This document shows, in pieces, positions 18,749 to 26,548 of a DNA stretch of 64,000 bases (its first letter is position 1; every line of letters begins with the position of its first letter). Source of the DNA: an uncultured Lachnospiraceae bacterium. GTDB lineage: Bacteria; Bacillota; Clostridia; Lachnospirales; Lachnospiraceae. The stretch lies in contig CANRMI010000005.1 of the NCBI GenBank assembly GCA_947631685.1, positions 58,001 to 122,000 of the forward strand, given 5' to 3'. Under the pieces are notes generated by a model. It had not been told where the DNA came from. It searched no databases and worked only from the letters and a program-made list of their open reading frames with translations. The translations under genes were made by a program, and so were the position numbers.

Positions 18749-19098
18749 GATAAGTAGGATAAATGATCGCGGCCACGCAAGTGGGTGAGGAAAGTCCGGG
18801 CTTCACAGGGCAGGATGCCGGATAACGTCCGGTGGAGGCGACTCCAAGGCTAGTGCAACAGAAATATACCGCCGTCTTTCTGCAGGGCAGGGAGGCGGTA
18901 AGGGTGGAAAGGCAGTGTAAGAGACTACCGTCCGGCCGGTAACGGCCGGAGCCATGTAAACCCCATCCGAAGCAAGACCATATGAGGACTACAGGCTTGC
19001 CCGGCCTGTCTTCAGGTAGGTCGCCGGAGGCTGCCGGTAACGGCAGTCCTAGACAGATGATCATTCCAGACAGAACCCGGCTTATCGTCCTGCTTATC
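18749..19098 (+). ncRNA. rnpB: RNase P RNA (bacterial, probably type A)
   Basis: About 350 bases. Conserved RNase P segments are present: GAGGAAAGTCCGGGCTTC near 18787, AGGGTGGAAAGG near 18900, the AGACTACCGTCCG region, and GAACCCGGCTTA near 19072. The ends pair as helix P1: GATAAGTAGG (18749-18758) with CCTGCTTATC (19089-19098), with one G-U pair. The RNA is the catalytic part of the enzyme that trims tRNA 5' ends. It has its own promoter and terminator. Mature ends are placed by P1 and may be off by a few bases. Confidence 0.95.
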
Positions 19099-19104
19099 TT
19101 AAGT

Positions 19105-19146
19105 TCGGTAAAATTGACTGAGAAGTGGATTTTACCGGACTTTTTT
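19105..19146 (+). terminator. Terminator after rnpB
   Basis: CGGTAAAAT (19106-19114) pairs perfectly with ATTTTACCG (19129-19137), followed by GACTTTTTT. It ends only 30 bases before the start codon of the next gene. Confidence 0.88.
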
Positions 19147-19175
19147 CGGAAATAAATAAGGAAAGAGGCGGTTTT

Positions 19176-19751
19176 ATGAAAAAGAGGAGTCTGTGCGCGG
19201 CAGCGGGACTGGCGCTCTGCCTTTTCGGCGGCTGCGGCGCGGCGGCGGACGACGGGGCACAGAGACAGATCGAAGAGCTGCAGCAGCAGATCTACGAACT
19301 GCAGCAGCAGGTAAACAGTCAGGAGAAACCGGCACCGGAAGCGGAGATGACTCCAAAGCCGGAGACGGAAGTCCAGGATACGGCACCCCAGGAGCAGCCT
19401 GCAGCTTCCCCCGGACAGGAGAGCGCGCCTGTTACGGAATCTCAGAGCGCCCCATATACCCAGTATTCTCTGGAAGAGCTGAGCGATATGGTGGACGCCT
19501 ATGTGGAAAAGGCCGGCGCTGTGGACGCGGGCAGCGGAGCGGATCTGGAGCAGTTTTTTGATCTGAAGCAGGAGTGCATGGAACTGGAAAGGGAGCTGGA
19601 CTGGTATGAGGACGATATGGAGAGGCTTTACCGGGAAGGCAGTCTGCCCAGGGATGAATACAGAACATTAGAAAGGCAGCTGGATCTTTTGGAAGACAAG
19701 CTGGACGCCGCGGAAGACAGTCTGGAATACGTTTTCGGGATCGACGACTGA
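19176..19751 (+). CDS. Putative lipoprotein with coiled-coil and Pro/Glu-rich linker
   Basis: A 191-residue protein of unknown function. The N-terminus is a lipoprotein signal: MKKR, a hydrophobic stretch, then the lipobox LFGGC with Cys at about residue 20. Next comes a Gln-rich heptad segment (RQIEELQQQIYELQQQ, residues 30-45) predicted to form a coiled coil, a linker rich in Pro, Glu and Gln (about 47-100), and a helical acidic C-terminal domain with DEYRTLERQLDLLEDKLDAA. It is probably anchored to the outer face of the membrane. No promoter is obvious, so expression may come from read-through of rnpB. Start at 19176 is chosen because it begins the signal peptide. Confidence 0.75.
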   Translation: MKKRSLCAAAGLALCLFGGCGAAADDGAQRQIEELQQQIYELQQQVNSQEKPAPEAEMTPKPETEVQDTAPQEQPAASPGQESAPVTESQSAPYTQYSLEELSDMVDAYVEKAGAVDAGSGADLEQFFDLKQECMELERELDWYEDDMERLYREGSLPRDEYRTLERQLDLLEDKLDAAEDSLEYVFGIDD

Positions 19752-19768
19752 CATCGGAAGCGGATTTT

Positions 19769-19797
19769 CTGACAGTAGAGAACAAGGGATTTAAAAT
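19769..19797 (+). promoter_or_regulatory. Probable promoter of the GTPase/ZIP operon
   Basis: CTGACA (19769-19774), 17 bases, TAAAAT (19792-19797). Two copies of AAGGGATTTAA overlap and follow the -10 element, spaced 15 bases apart, and could be a regulator site. No Zur-type palindrome is seen. Confidence 0.55.
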
Positions 19798-19850
19798 TAA
19801 GGGATTTAAGATCAAGGAAGCGTAAAACAGGAACGCAAGGAGGTTTTTAT

Positions 19851-20912
19851 ATGACAAAAATAGATATTTTTTCAGGATTTTTAGGAGCGGGCAAAACCAC
19901 TCTGATCAAGAAACTGTTAAAAGAGGCGCTGGGGGACACGAAAGTCGTGCTGATCGAAAACGAATTCGGAGAGATTGGTATTGACGGCGGCTTCTTAAAA
20001 GAATCCGGTATTGAGATCAAGGAGATGAATTCCGGTTGTATCTGCTGTTCTCTGGTGGGGGATTTCGGTACCTCCTTAAAAGAGGTGCTGACCACCTATG
20101 CGCCGGAGAGAGTGCTGATCGAGCCCTCCGGCGTGGGAAAACTTTCCGACGTTATCCGGGCGGTAGAGAATGTGGCTGCCGATACCGAGGTGCAGGTCAA
20201 CAGCGCGGTGGCAGTGGTGGATGCGGGAAAATGCAAAATGTATATTAAGAACTTCGGGGAATTTTTCTGCAACCAGATCGCATACGCCGGCACTATCGTG
20301 TTAAGCCGTACCGCCGGTATGAGCGAGGAAAAGCTGGAGAACTGTATCTCCATGCTGCGGGAATACAATAAGGACGCGGTGATCATCACCACTCCCTGGG
20401 AAGAACTGCAGGGAGCGGATATGTTAAAGACCATTGAGGGCGCGGACAAACTGGAAGATATGATAAAAGAACTGATGGCCAGCGCGGCCCACGACCATGA
20501 AGAGCACGAGCATCATCACGACCATGAGGAGCACGAGCATCATCACGATCATGAGGAGCACGAGCATCATCACGATCATGAGGAGCACGAGCACCACCAT
20601 GAGCATGATGGACATGAGCATCATCACCACCATGCGGACGAGGTGTTTACAAGCTGGGGCAGGGAAACACCGGCGGCGTATGAGGCTGAGGAGATCAAAG
20701 ATCTGTTAAAGCAGCTGGACAGCGGCGAATACGGTATCATTTTAAGGGCCAAGGGTATGGTGCCCGCGCCGGAAGGGGAATGGATCTATTTTGACTATGT
20801 ACCCGGCGAGAGCGATGTGCGCAGAGGCAAACCCCAGGTAATCGGTAAGCTTTGCGTCATTGGCTCCGAATTAAAGGAAGAGAAGCTGGAAGCGTTGTTT
20901 GGAAGGAATTGA
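19851..20912 (+). CDS. CobW/COG0523-family GTPase with His-rich metal-binding insert
   Basis: A 353-residue G3E GTPase of the metallochaperone type. The P-loop is GFLGAGKT (about residues 8-15), the family's metal-binding CxCC motif is in NSGCICCSLVGDF near residue 63, and the IEPSGVG switch stretch is near residue 88. Between residues 214 and 264 lies an insert of about 28 histidines with Asp and Glu, built from four 27-base repeats. The C-terminal CobW domain follows. Members deliver zinc, cobalt or nickel to target proteins. The next two genes are another GTPase and a ZIP transporter, which supports a zinc or related metal role. Confidence 0.92.
   Translation: MTKIDIFSGFLGAGKTTLIKKLLKEALGDTKVVLIENEFGEIGIDGGFLKESGIEIKEMNSGCICCSLVGDFGTSLKEVLTTYAPERVLIEPSGVGKLSDVIRAVENVAADTEVQVNSAVAVVDAGKCKMYIKNFGEFFCNQIAYAGTIVLSRTAGMSEEKLENCISMLREYNKDAVIITTPWEELQGADMLKTIEGADKLEDMIKELMASAAHDHEEHEHHHDHEEHEHHHDHEEHEHHHDHEEHEHHHEHDGHEHHHHHADEVFTSWGRETPAAYEAEEIKDLLKQLDSGEYGIILRAKGMVPAPEGEWIYFDYVPGESDVRRGKPQVIGKLCVIGSELKEEKLEALFGRN
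20493..20600 (+). repeat. Four 27-base tandem repeats encoding the His-rich insert
   Basis: Units start at 20493, 20520, 20547 and 20574 and each encodes DHEEHEHHH (the last is slightly changed). They are nearly identical at DNA level and in frame, so copy number could change by slippage without breaking the gene. Degenerate His/Glu codons continue to about 20635. Confidence 0.95.
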
Positions 20913-20916
20913 AAAA

Positions 20917-21846
20917 ATGAAAGCAGTCTATATCATTAACGGGTTTCTGGAGAGCGGAAAAACCGAGTTTATTGCGTATACTCTGGCGCAGCCTTATTTT
21001 CAGCTGCGGGGAAAGACGCTGATCCTTCTGTGTGAAGAGGGCGAGGTGGAGTATGACGAGGAGCTGCTGAGAAAAAGCCGTTCCGTGGTAGAGGTGATCG
21101 AGGAGGAAGCAGATTTTACGCCCAATCATCTGATCGAACTGGAAAAGAAGCACAGGCCGGAGCGCATTATCATAGAATATAACGGAATGTGGAATTTTAA
21201 GAACATGAGGCTGCCGTGGCACTGGAAAGTGGAACAGCAGATCACTACCATTGACGGCTCCACTTTTCCCATGTATTATACCAATATGCGTTCTCTTTTG
21301 GCGGAAATGATCAGAAATTCGGAGATGATCATCTTTAACCGCTGCGATGGAATTTCGGATCTGAGCAGCTACAAGCGGAATGTCAAAGCGGTCAATCCCA
21401 GGGCTGAGATCATATTCGAGGATTCCAACGGCGAGATCAACGAGATCATGGAGGACGATCTGCCCTATGATTTAAAGGCGGAAGTACTTACCCTGGACGA
21501 TTACGGTTACGGAATATGGTATCTGGACAGCATGGATCATTTGGAAAGATATGTGGGAAAGACGGTGGAGTTTGTGGCAATGGTGCTTCTGCCGGAGGAT
21601 TTTCCCAGGGGATATTTTGTGCCCGGCCGGATGGCCATGACCTGCTGCGCGGACGATATGGCCTTTTTAGGCTATGCCTGTGAATATGCCGGCACCGACA
21701 AGCTGCACCAGAAGGAATGGGTAAAAGTGCGCGCAAAGGTGGCAAAAGAATACTGGGAGGACTATCGGGGCGAAGGGCCTGTTCTCCATGCGCTCAGCGT
21801 GGAACAGACGAAGGCTCCCAAAAATGAAGTGATCAGTTTCAACTAG
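20917..21846 (+). CDS. Second, divergent CobW-like GTPase
   Basis: A 309-residue protein with a P-loop GFLESGKT (about residues 9-16) and a G4-like NRCD near residue 148, consistent with a G3E GTPase. It lacks the CxCC motif of typical COG0523 proteins and has no His-rich insert; a different Cys pair (MTCCADDM) occurs near residue 247. It begins 4 bases after the first GTPase gene (ribosome site GGAAGG inside the upstream end), so the two are tightly coupled and may work as a pair. The function is unknown; a metal-related role is inferred from its neighbours. Confidence 0.72.
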   Translation: MKAVYIINGFLESGKTEFIAYTLAQPYFQLRGKTLILLCEEGEVEYDEELLRKSRSVVEVIEEEADFTPNHLIELEKKHRPERIIIEYNGMWNFKNMRLPWHWKVEQQITTIDGSTFPMYYTNMRSLLAEMIRNSEMIIFNRCDGISDLSSYKRNVKAVNPRAEIIFEDSNGEINEIMEDDLPYDLKAEVLTLDDYGYGIWYLDSMDHLERYVGKTVEFVAMVLLPEDFPRGYFVPGRMAMTCCADDMAFLGYACEYAGTDKLHQKEWVKVRAKVAKEYWEDYRGEGPVLHALSVEQTKAPKNEVISFN

Positions 21847-21854
21847 GAGGGCGT

Positions 21855-22667
21855 ATGAGCACAATGCTGCTGGATCGTATGAGCACAGTACTGCTGGCAT
21901 TGGAAGGGACGGGTTTTGCGTGGCTTATGACCACGCTGGGCGCAGCCGTGGTCTTTTTCTTCAGAAAGGAAATGAAGGAATCTGTGCATAAGTCTTTTTT
22001 GGGATTTGCGGCCGGCGTCATGATCGCGGCCAGCGTATGGTCTCTTTTGATCCCGGCTATCGACCAGGCGGAGGAAAGCGGCGGTATCGGCTGGATGCCT
22101 GCGGCTGGCGGCTTCATCCTGGGTGCCTGCTTTCTGCTGTTAATGGATAAACTGATACCGCATCTGCATGTGGGGGAGGATCAGGCGGAAGGCCCCAGAA
22201 CTTCCCTTCACAGAACGACTTTGATGGTATTTGCCGTGACGCTGCACAATATTCCGGAGGGAATGGCTATGGGGCTGGCTTTTGCCAATGCGGCCTTAGA
22301 GGGCGGCGGAGCGGCCTATGCTGCGGCCTTTGCGCTGGCGATCGGTATCGGCGTACAGAATTTTCCCGAGGGAGCGGCCATATCCCTGCCGTTGAAGCGG
22401 GAAGGTATCACGGTCCGCAAAGCCTTTTTCTGCGGCTGTATGTCGGGTATCGTGGAACCCTTATTTGGTATATTCACGGTCTTGTTAGCTGCCGTATTGG
22501 TGCCCTTTATGCCCTGGCTTTTGTCTTTCGCGGCGGGAGCCATGATTTATGTGGTAGTGGAGGAACTGATCCCGGAGGCGCATTTGGGAGAGCATTCCCA
22601 CGCGGGTACCATAGGGGTACTGGCCGGTTTTTTACTGATGATGATATTGGATGTGGCGTTGGGGTAG
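21855..22667 (+). CDS. ZIP-family metal transporter
   Basis: A 270-residue membrane protein of the GufA/ZupT-like ZIP group with about eight hydrophobic segments. The two metal-site helices carry LHNIPEGMAMG (near residue 134) and the paired QNFPEGAAIS (near residue 172), with EEL near residue 236 in a later helix. A His-containing loop, KLIPHLHVGEDQ, precedes helix 4. The family imports zinc, iron or other divalent metals. It follows the GTPase pair by 8 bases with an AGGAGG ribosome site. This pairing of chaperone-type GTPase and uptake carrier suggests a metal supply unit. Confidence 0.9.
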   Translation: MSTMLLDRMSTVLLALEGTGFAWLMTTLGAAVVFFFRKEMKESVHKSFLGFAAGVMIAASVWSLLIPAIDQAEESGGIGWMPAAGGFILGACFLLLMDKLIPHLHVGEDQAEGPRTSLHRTTLMVFAVTLHNIPEGMAMGLAFANAALEGGGAAYAAAFALAIGIGVQNFPEGAAISLPLKREGITVRKAFFCGCMSGIVEPLFGIFTVLLAAVLVPFMPWLLSFAAGAMIYVVVEELIPEAHLGEHSHAGTIGVLAGFLLMMILDVALG

Positions 22668-22670
22668 GGT

Positions 22671-23441
22671 ATGGCTATCAATTCGGAAAAGGAAACGCTG
22701 GCACTGCAGAAGCGGCTGCGGGAGCTGGCAGAAAAATCTTACCGCCGGAGTATTTACACCTTTAGCAATTTTTTAGGGCTGGCGGAGCTGGATGTCTATT
22801 ACAGGATGGAAAAAGAGCTTTTGTTTTCCCATCCTGCTTTGTTTGGCGGGGATGAGAAAGCGGAGCGGCAAATGATACGGTTCGGCTCGCCGGAGGAATG
22901 GGGATATACGGAAGAGTACCCTATAGCCTGTCTGCATGTTGCGCCGCTGCTGGCAAAGTTTTCGGATGAACTTTCCCACAGAGATTTTCTGGGCGCCCTG
23001 ATGAATCTGGGAATTGAGAGAAGCTGTATCGGAGATATAAGGGTGGGGAACAAGGAAGGATATTTGTACTGTACCGAAGCCATGGCGGATTTTATCTGCG
23101 AGAATCTTACCCAGATCAAGCATACCCACGTGACCTGCAAAAGGGTGGAACAAGCGGGGCATACGGAGGGGGATGTACCGGAACAGAAAGAAATCCTGGT
23201 AAGCTCCCTGCGGTTGGACGGGTGTCTGGCCAAGCTCTATCAGATTTCCAGAAATGAAAGTCTGGCGCTGTTTTCCGGCGCCAGAGTCTACGTAAATGGC
23301 CGTCTGGAAGAAAATAACAGCCGTAATTTAAAACCCGGAGAGACCGTCAATGTCAGAGGGTACGGCAAATTTGTCTTTCTGGGCGTCAAATACGAAACCA
23401 AAAAGGGAAAGCTCTGCCTGATGACGGAGGTGTACCGCTAG
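22671..23441 (+). CDS. ylmH: YlmH-family S4-domain RNA-binding protein
   Basis: A 256-residue protein of the YlmH family. The C-terminal S4 domain runs from about residue 180: SSLRLDGCLAKLYQISRNES, then the GARVYVNGRLEENNSR strand pair. The N-terminal part contains DFLGALMNLGIERSCIGDI, a family hallmark. YlmH binds RNA and the ribosome, and in Bacillus it has been tied to rescue of stalled large subunits, related to the RqcH pathway that is also encoded in this window. It starts 3 bases after the ZIP gene and so is carried on that operon, an unusual place, since it usually lies in the division cluster. Confidence 0.88.
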   Translation: MAINSEKETLALQKRLRELAEKSYRRSIYTFSNFLGLAELDVYYRMEKELLFSHPALFGGDEKAERQMIRFGSPEEWGYTEEYPIACLHVAPLLAKFSDELSHRDFLGALMNLGIERSCIGDIRVGNKEGYLYCTEAMADFICENLTQIKHTHVTCKRVEQAGHTEGDVPEQKEILVSSLRLDGCLAKLYQISRNESLALFSGARVYVNGRLEENNSRNLKPGETVNVRGYGKFVFLGVKYETKKGKLCLMTEVYR

Positions 23442-23475
23442 GCAGGAAAAGCCTGCGGATATGCTTTAACTGCCG

Positions 23476-23907
23476 CTAAAAAATGGGACCGGCCTTTTCT
23501 TCGCAGTATTTGCAGCGGTAAATTTCTTTTTCCTCGTCGGCCAGCACGAAAATATGGGGCAGCTCCTGTTCAATGGATGTGATGCAGCGGGGATTCCTAC
23601 AGCGGATGACATTTTTGATCATTTTAGGAAGTACCAGTTCCTTTTTGTCTACGATCTCCCCGTCTTTGATTACATTGACGGTAATGTTGTGGTCAATAAA
23701 GGCCAGCACGTCCAGATCCAGCTGGTTGATATCGCATTCCACTTTGAGGATGTCTTTTTTTCCCATTTTTTCACTGCGGGCATTTTTGATGATGGCTACG
23801 GTGCAGTCCAGCTTGCCTAGCTGCAGATGTTCATAAATATCCATGCTTTTTCCGGCTTTGATATGATCCAATACGAAACCTTCTTCAATTTTTCCTACGT
23901 TTAACAT
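23476..23907 (-). CDS. pyrI: Aspartate carbamoyltransferase regulatory chain
   Basis: A 143-residue PyrI protein. The N-terminal allosteric domain starts MLNVGKIEEGFVLDHI, and the C-terminal zinc domain carries four cysteines in CRNPRC and CKYC at about residues 104-136. In the enteric enzyme PyrI binds CTP and ATP and holds the catalytic trimers together. It lies 36 bases after pyrB, giving a PyrBI holoenzyme. It converges with ylmH. Confidence 0.95.
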   Translation of the reverse strand: MLNVGKIEEGFVLDHIKAGKSMDIYEHLQLGKLDCTVAIIKNARSEKMGKKDILKVECDINQLDLDVLAFIDHNITVNVIKDGEIVDKKELVLPKMIKNVIRCRNPRCITSIEQELPHIFVLADEEKEIYRCKYCEEKAGPIF

Positions 23908-23943
23908 AATTGCCTCCCGTTCCGCCGCGTCCGCGGCTTTTTG

Positions 23944-24861
23944 TTAATCCACTTTGATCTGCAGTAAAGTCAGGATCAGAGCCATGCGCACATAGACGCC
24001 GTACTGCGCCTGCTTAAAATACACCGCTCTGGGATCATCGTCCACTTCTACGGAAATTTCGTTGACTCTGGGAAGCGGGTGGAGCACCAGCATGTCTTCT
24101 TTCGCCAGCTCCATCTTGGCCCTGTCCAGTATATAGAAATCCTTCAGGCGGACATAGTCTTCCTCGTTGAAGAAACGTTCTTTCTGTACCCTTGTCATGT
24201 AGAGCAGATCCAGTGTGGGCATCACATTTTCCAGGCGGATGACTTCTTCGTAGGGGATCTGCTTTTCTTTCAGCATGTCTGTGATATAATCCGGAACCTT
24301 CAGCTCCTCGGGAGAGATGAAGATAAAGCGGATATTGGGATAGCGGACCAGAGCGTGGATCAGGGAGTGGACGGTGCGGCCGAATTTTAAGTCTCCGCAC
24401 AGGCCGATAGTCAGGTTGTCCAGCCTGCCCTTCAGGCTGTATATGGTGAGAAGGTCCGTCAGTGTCTGGGTGGGATGCTGGTGGCCTCCGTCTCCGGCAT
24501 TGATCACGGGAATGCCCGATTTCTCCGCCGCTACCATGGGAGCTCCTTCTTTGGGGTGGCGCATGGCGCAGATATCCGCATAACAGGAGATAATGCGGAT
24601 CGTGTCGGATACGCTTTCACCTTTCGCGGCGGAAGAGCTGGCGGCATCGGAAAATCCCAGGACTTTTCCGCCCAGATGCAGCATGGCGGATTCAAAGCTT
24701 AGGCGCGTGCGGGTGCTGGGCTCATAAAAGCAGGTTGCCAGCACTTTGCCGTCGCAGGCGTGGGCATACCGGGCAGGATTTTGTTCGATGTCCTTTGCCA
24801 GGGTGAACAGCGTTTCCAGTTCTTCGGGAGTAAAATCCAGTGGGCTCATTAAGTGTCTCAT
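23944..24861 (-). CDS. pyrB: Aspartate carbamoyltransferase catalytic chain
   Basis: A 305-residue enzyme that makes N-carbamoyl-aspartate, the committed step of pyrimidine synthesis. The carbamoyl phosphate-binding motif is [11 protein letters not shown] near residue 51, HPTQTLTDL near residue 135 is the second signature, and HPLPRVNEI near residue 268 is part of the aspartate site. The start at 24861 follows GAGGAAC; a longer frame to 24930 would add 23 Ala/Arg-rich residues and is rejected. No PyrR attenuator is obvious in the 100 bases upstream, but TTATAAG around 24890 may be a -10 element. Confidence 0.96.
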   Translation of the reverse strand: MRHLMSPLDFTPEELETLFTLAKDIEQNPARYAHACDGKVLATCFYEPSTRTRLSFESAMLHLGGKVLGFSDAASSSAAKGESVSDTIRIISCYADICAMRHPKEGAPMVAAEKSGIPVINAGDGGHQHPTQTLTDLLTIYSLKGRLDNLTIGLCGDLKFGRTVHSLIHALVRYPNIRFIFISPEELKVPDYITDMLKEKQIPYEEVIRLENVMPTLDLLYMTRVQKERFFNEEDYVRLKDFYILDRAKMELAKEDMLVLHPLPRVNEISVEVDDDPRAVYFKQAQYGVYVRMALILTLLQIKVD

Positions 24862-24928
24862 AGGTTCCTCTTTTCTGCGCCGTCTTATAAGTGCGGCCGC
24901 CGCGGCGCATACCGGCCGGTAAGACCTC

Positions 24929-24962
24929 AAAAAAATCGAAGAGAAAAAATCTCTTCGATTTT
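24929..24962 (-). terminator. Terminator after the nitroreductase gene
   Basis: A perfect 12-base stem (24932-24943 with 24951-24962), loop of 7, with A/T runs on both sides. On the minus strand it ends the nitroreductase transcript before pyrB. Confidence 0.85.
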
Positions 24963-24965
24963 ATG

Positions 24966-25505
24966 TTACATATAAGATAGTAAGTCCTCTACCGTTTTAC
25001 GCTTGGGAGCAGCGGGCTCTTCAGCGGGATAACCGATAGGGATAAGGGCGGCCAGTTCTCTGTCCTCGGGAAGGTTCAAAAGAGAAGAGGCTTTGGCCTC
25101 GTCAAAAATACCCATGATAACGGTGCCAAGACCCTGCTCATATGCGGCAAGGCAGAACGCTTCGGCAGCGATACCGGCATCGAACATCTGCCAGCCGCCC
25201 TCCTTGGGAGTGCTGAAAGAACCATCTCTCTCAAAGCCGCTGCGGTTCTTAATAAAAGTGAGAGCGATCAGCATGGGAGCGTTTTGAATGATCTCTCCGT
25301 TCCTTGCGTAAGCGGAGGTACATTCTCTGGCAATCCTGTCCTTAGCCTCTCCCTCTAACGCGATATAGCGTACAATCTGGGTATTCTTCCAGCTGGGAGC
25401 AAAGGATGCGGCCTCCACAACGGAAGCAAGCACCTCATGGGATACAGGTTTGTCCGTAAACTGGCGTATACTTCTGCGTCCTCGGATACATTCGTCGGCT
25501 GTCAT
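24966..25505 (-). CDS. Nitroreductase-family flavoprotein
   Basis: A 179-residue FMN-dependent nitroreductase-fold protein. The N-terminal RRSIRQFTDKPV contains the FMN-phosphate binding Arg-Arg-Ser, PSWKNTQ near residue 38 contacts the cofactor, and GLGTVIMGIF near residue 125 is the second conserved segment. These enzymes reduce nitro compounds, quinones or flavins with NAD(P)H; the natural substrate is unknown. It has its own promoter and terminator, so it is transcribed alone. Confidence 0.88.
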   Translation of the reverse strand: MTADECIRGRRSIRQFTDKPVSHEVLASVVEAASFAPSWKNTQIVRYIALEGEAKDRIARECTSAYARNGEIIQNAPMLIALTFIKNRSGFERDGSFSTPKEGGWQMFDAGIAAEAFCLAAYEQGLGTVIMGIFDEAKASSLLNLPEDRELAALIPIGYPAEEPAAPKRKTVEDLLSYM

Positions 25506-25542
25506 GAAAATCCTCCTTTACACATTATTTTACACTAGTCCG

Positions 25543-25571
25543 ATTATATCACAATGGGGCAAAAGTTTCAA
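25543..25571 (-). promoter_or_regulatory. Promoter of the nitroreductase gene
   Basis: On the minus strand: TTGAAA (25571-25566), 17 bases, TATAAT (25548-25543). It lies back to back with the promoter at 25621. Confidence 0.85.
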
Positions 25572-25620
25572 TGTAAAAAAAGCTGCGCGGGACTCTTTGA
25601 AAAAGGGATAGGAATAGCGC

Positions 25621-25649
25621 TTGCATAATGGGCGGTATTCCATTATAAT
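25621..25649 (+). promoter_or_regulatory. Promoter of the PH-domain gene
   Basis: TTGCAT (25621-25626), 17 bases, TATAAT (25644-25649), with an AAAGGGGAG ribosome site and ATG following. Confidence 0.85.
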
Positions 25650-25676
25650 GAAGAAAAAACGAAAGGGGAGCGCAAC

Positions 25677-26078
25677 ATGGCAAAGGAAACGGACAATGAA
25701 TTAGTATATGAAGAAAGAAAGAGATGGCTGTTTTTCGGGCTGCCCTTTACTTTTACCAAGTACATGATCAAAGACGATATGCTGACCGTGGACCAGGGCT
25801 TCTTTAAAAAAGTAGAAAATGACTGCTATATGTATAAGATACAGGATGTGGAGCATACCGCGTCTCTGGCGGAACGGATATTCGGGCTGGGAAGCGTGAC
25901 CTGCTATACGGGAGACACCACGCATCCCAAGCTGATCTTGATCCATATTAAGCATTCCAAGGAAATCAAGAATTATATTTTAGAGGCGTCGGAAGCGGCC
26001 CGTATCAGAAGGCGTACCCTCAATACCCTGGATATCGGAACCGGTGATATGCAGGATCTGGATGATGATGATATATAG
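25677..26078 (+). CDS. Bacterial PH-domain (YdbS/bPH_2-like) protein
   Basis: A 133-residue protein. The stretch LFFGLPFTFTKYMIKDDMLT, followed by KVENDCYMYKIQDVEHTAS and FGLGSVTCYTGDTTHPKLIL, is the repeated-strand pattern of the bacterial PH domain. No clear membrane helix is seen, unlike many YdbS proteins, so it is probably cytoplasmic. The tail is acidic (DMQDLDDDDI). Function unknown. It has a strong promoter and stands alone. Confidence 0.78.
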   Translation: MAKETDNELVYEERKRWLFFGLPFTFTKYMIKDDMLTVDQGFFKKVENDCYMYKIQDVEHTASLAERIFGLGSVTCYTGDTTHPKLILIHIKHSKEIKNYILEASEAARIRRRTLNTLDIGTGDMQDLDDDDI

Positions 26079-26107
26079 ATCTTACGCTCAGGCAGGACGG
26101 TGGTAAA

Positions 26108-26512
26108 TTACCCCCGTCCTTCGTTTCCCTTAAAGAGCCGCTCAAAGAGAAGGCCGGCAAAAAACCAGCAGGGCAGGTAGTCTAAACGAACGATTCTGCC
26201 GATATGCCAGCGGGAACGGCTGTAGTCCCAGGGGCACAGGCTTTTTTTGGACAGGAGCGTACCGCTGATATATTCTCCTGTGAATATAAGGGCAGCGTAG
26301 GCCAGGCCCCGTGTAATGAGGGATCTGTCCTTGAGCAGATGATAGACCGGTGCTAAAAAGCAGGCACAGCCGTAAATGGGAAACATCCAGATAGAGGTAT
26401 TTCCCTTCAGGGTAAATCTGCGTTTTCTAAGAGAATCCAGGGCTGTGAAAAAAATTTCCATGCACCAGCCCAGAATACCGCAGTGGATAAAGTTGTGGAT
26501 GTGTTTTTTCAT
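26108..26512 (-). CDS. Small membrane protein, putative ABC-transporter type IV (CmpB) family
   Basis: A 134-residue protein with three to four hydrophobic segments. The C-terminal CPWDYSRSRWHIGRIVRLDY motif matches the family named putative ABC-transporter type IV, whose function is not established. WMFPIYGCACFLAPVYHLL near residue 43 is also typical. The start is uncertain: no good ribosome site precedes the ATG at 26512, and an in-frame TTG at 26530 is possible. A TATAAT box on the minus strand (26546-26541) lies within the ribosome-site region of the divergent folC gene, so the two genes share a very short control region. Confidence 0.7.
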   Translation of the reverse strand: MKKHIHNFIHCGILGWCMEIFFTALDSLRKRRFTLKGNTSIWMFPIYGCACFLAPVYHLLKDRSLITRGLAYAALIFTGEYISGTLLSKKSLCPWDYSRSRWHIGRIVRLDYLPCWFFAGLLFERLFKGNEGRG

Positions 26513-26548
26513 AAGAAGAAGTATGACCAAAAAAGAGGAAATTATACC

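Noticed and set aside
18714..19064. Minus-strand open frame of 116 codons
   Set aside because: It lies wholly over the RNase P RNA, whose structure and promoter explain the sequence.
20424..20633. Met/Leu/Val-rich minus-strand frame
   Set aside because: Antisense of the His-rich repeats; the membrane-like look is an artefact of reading GTG/ATG repeats.
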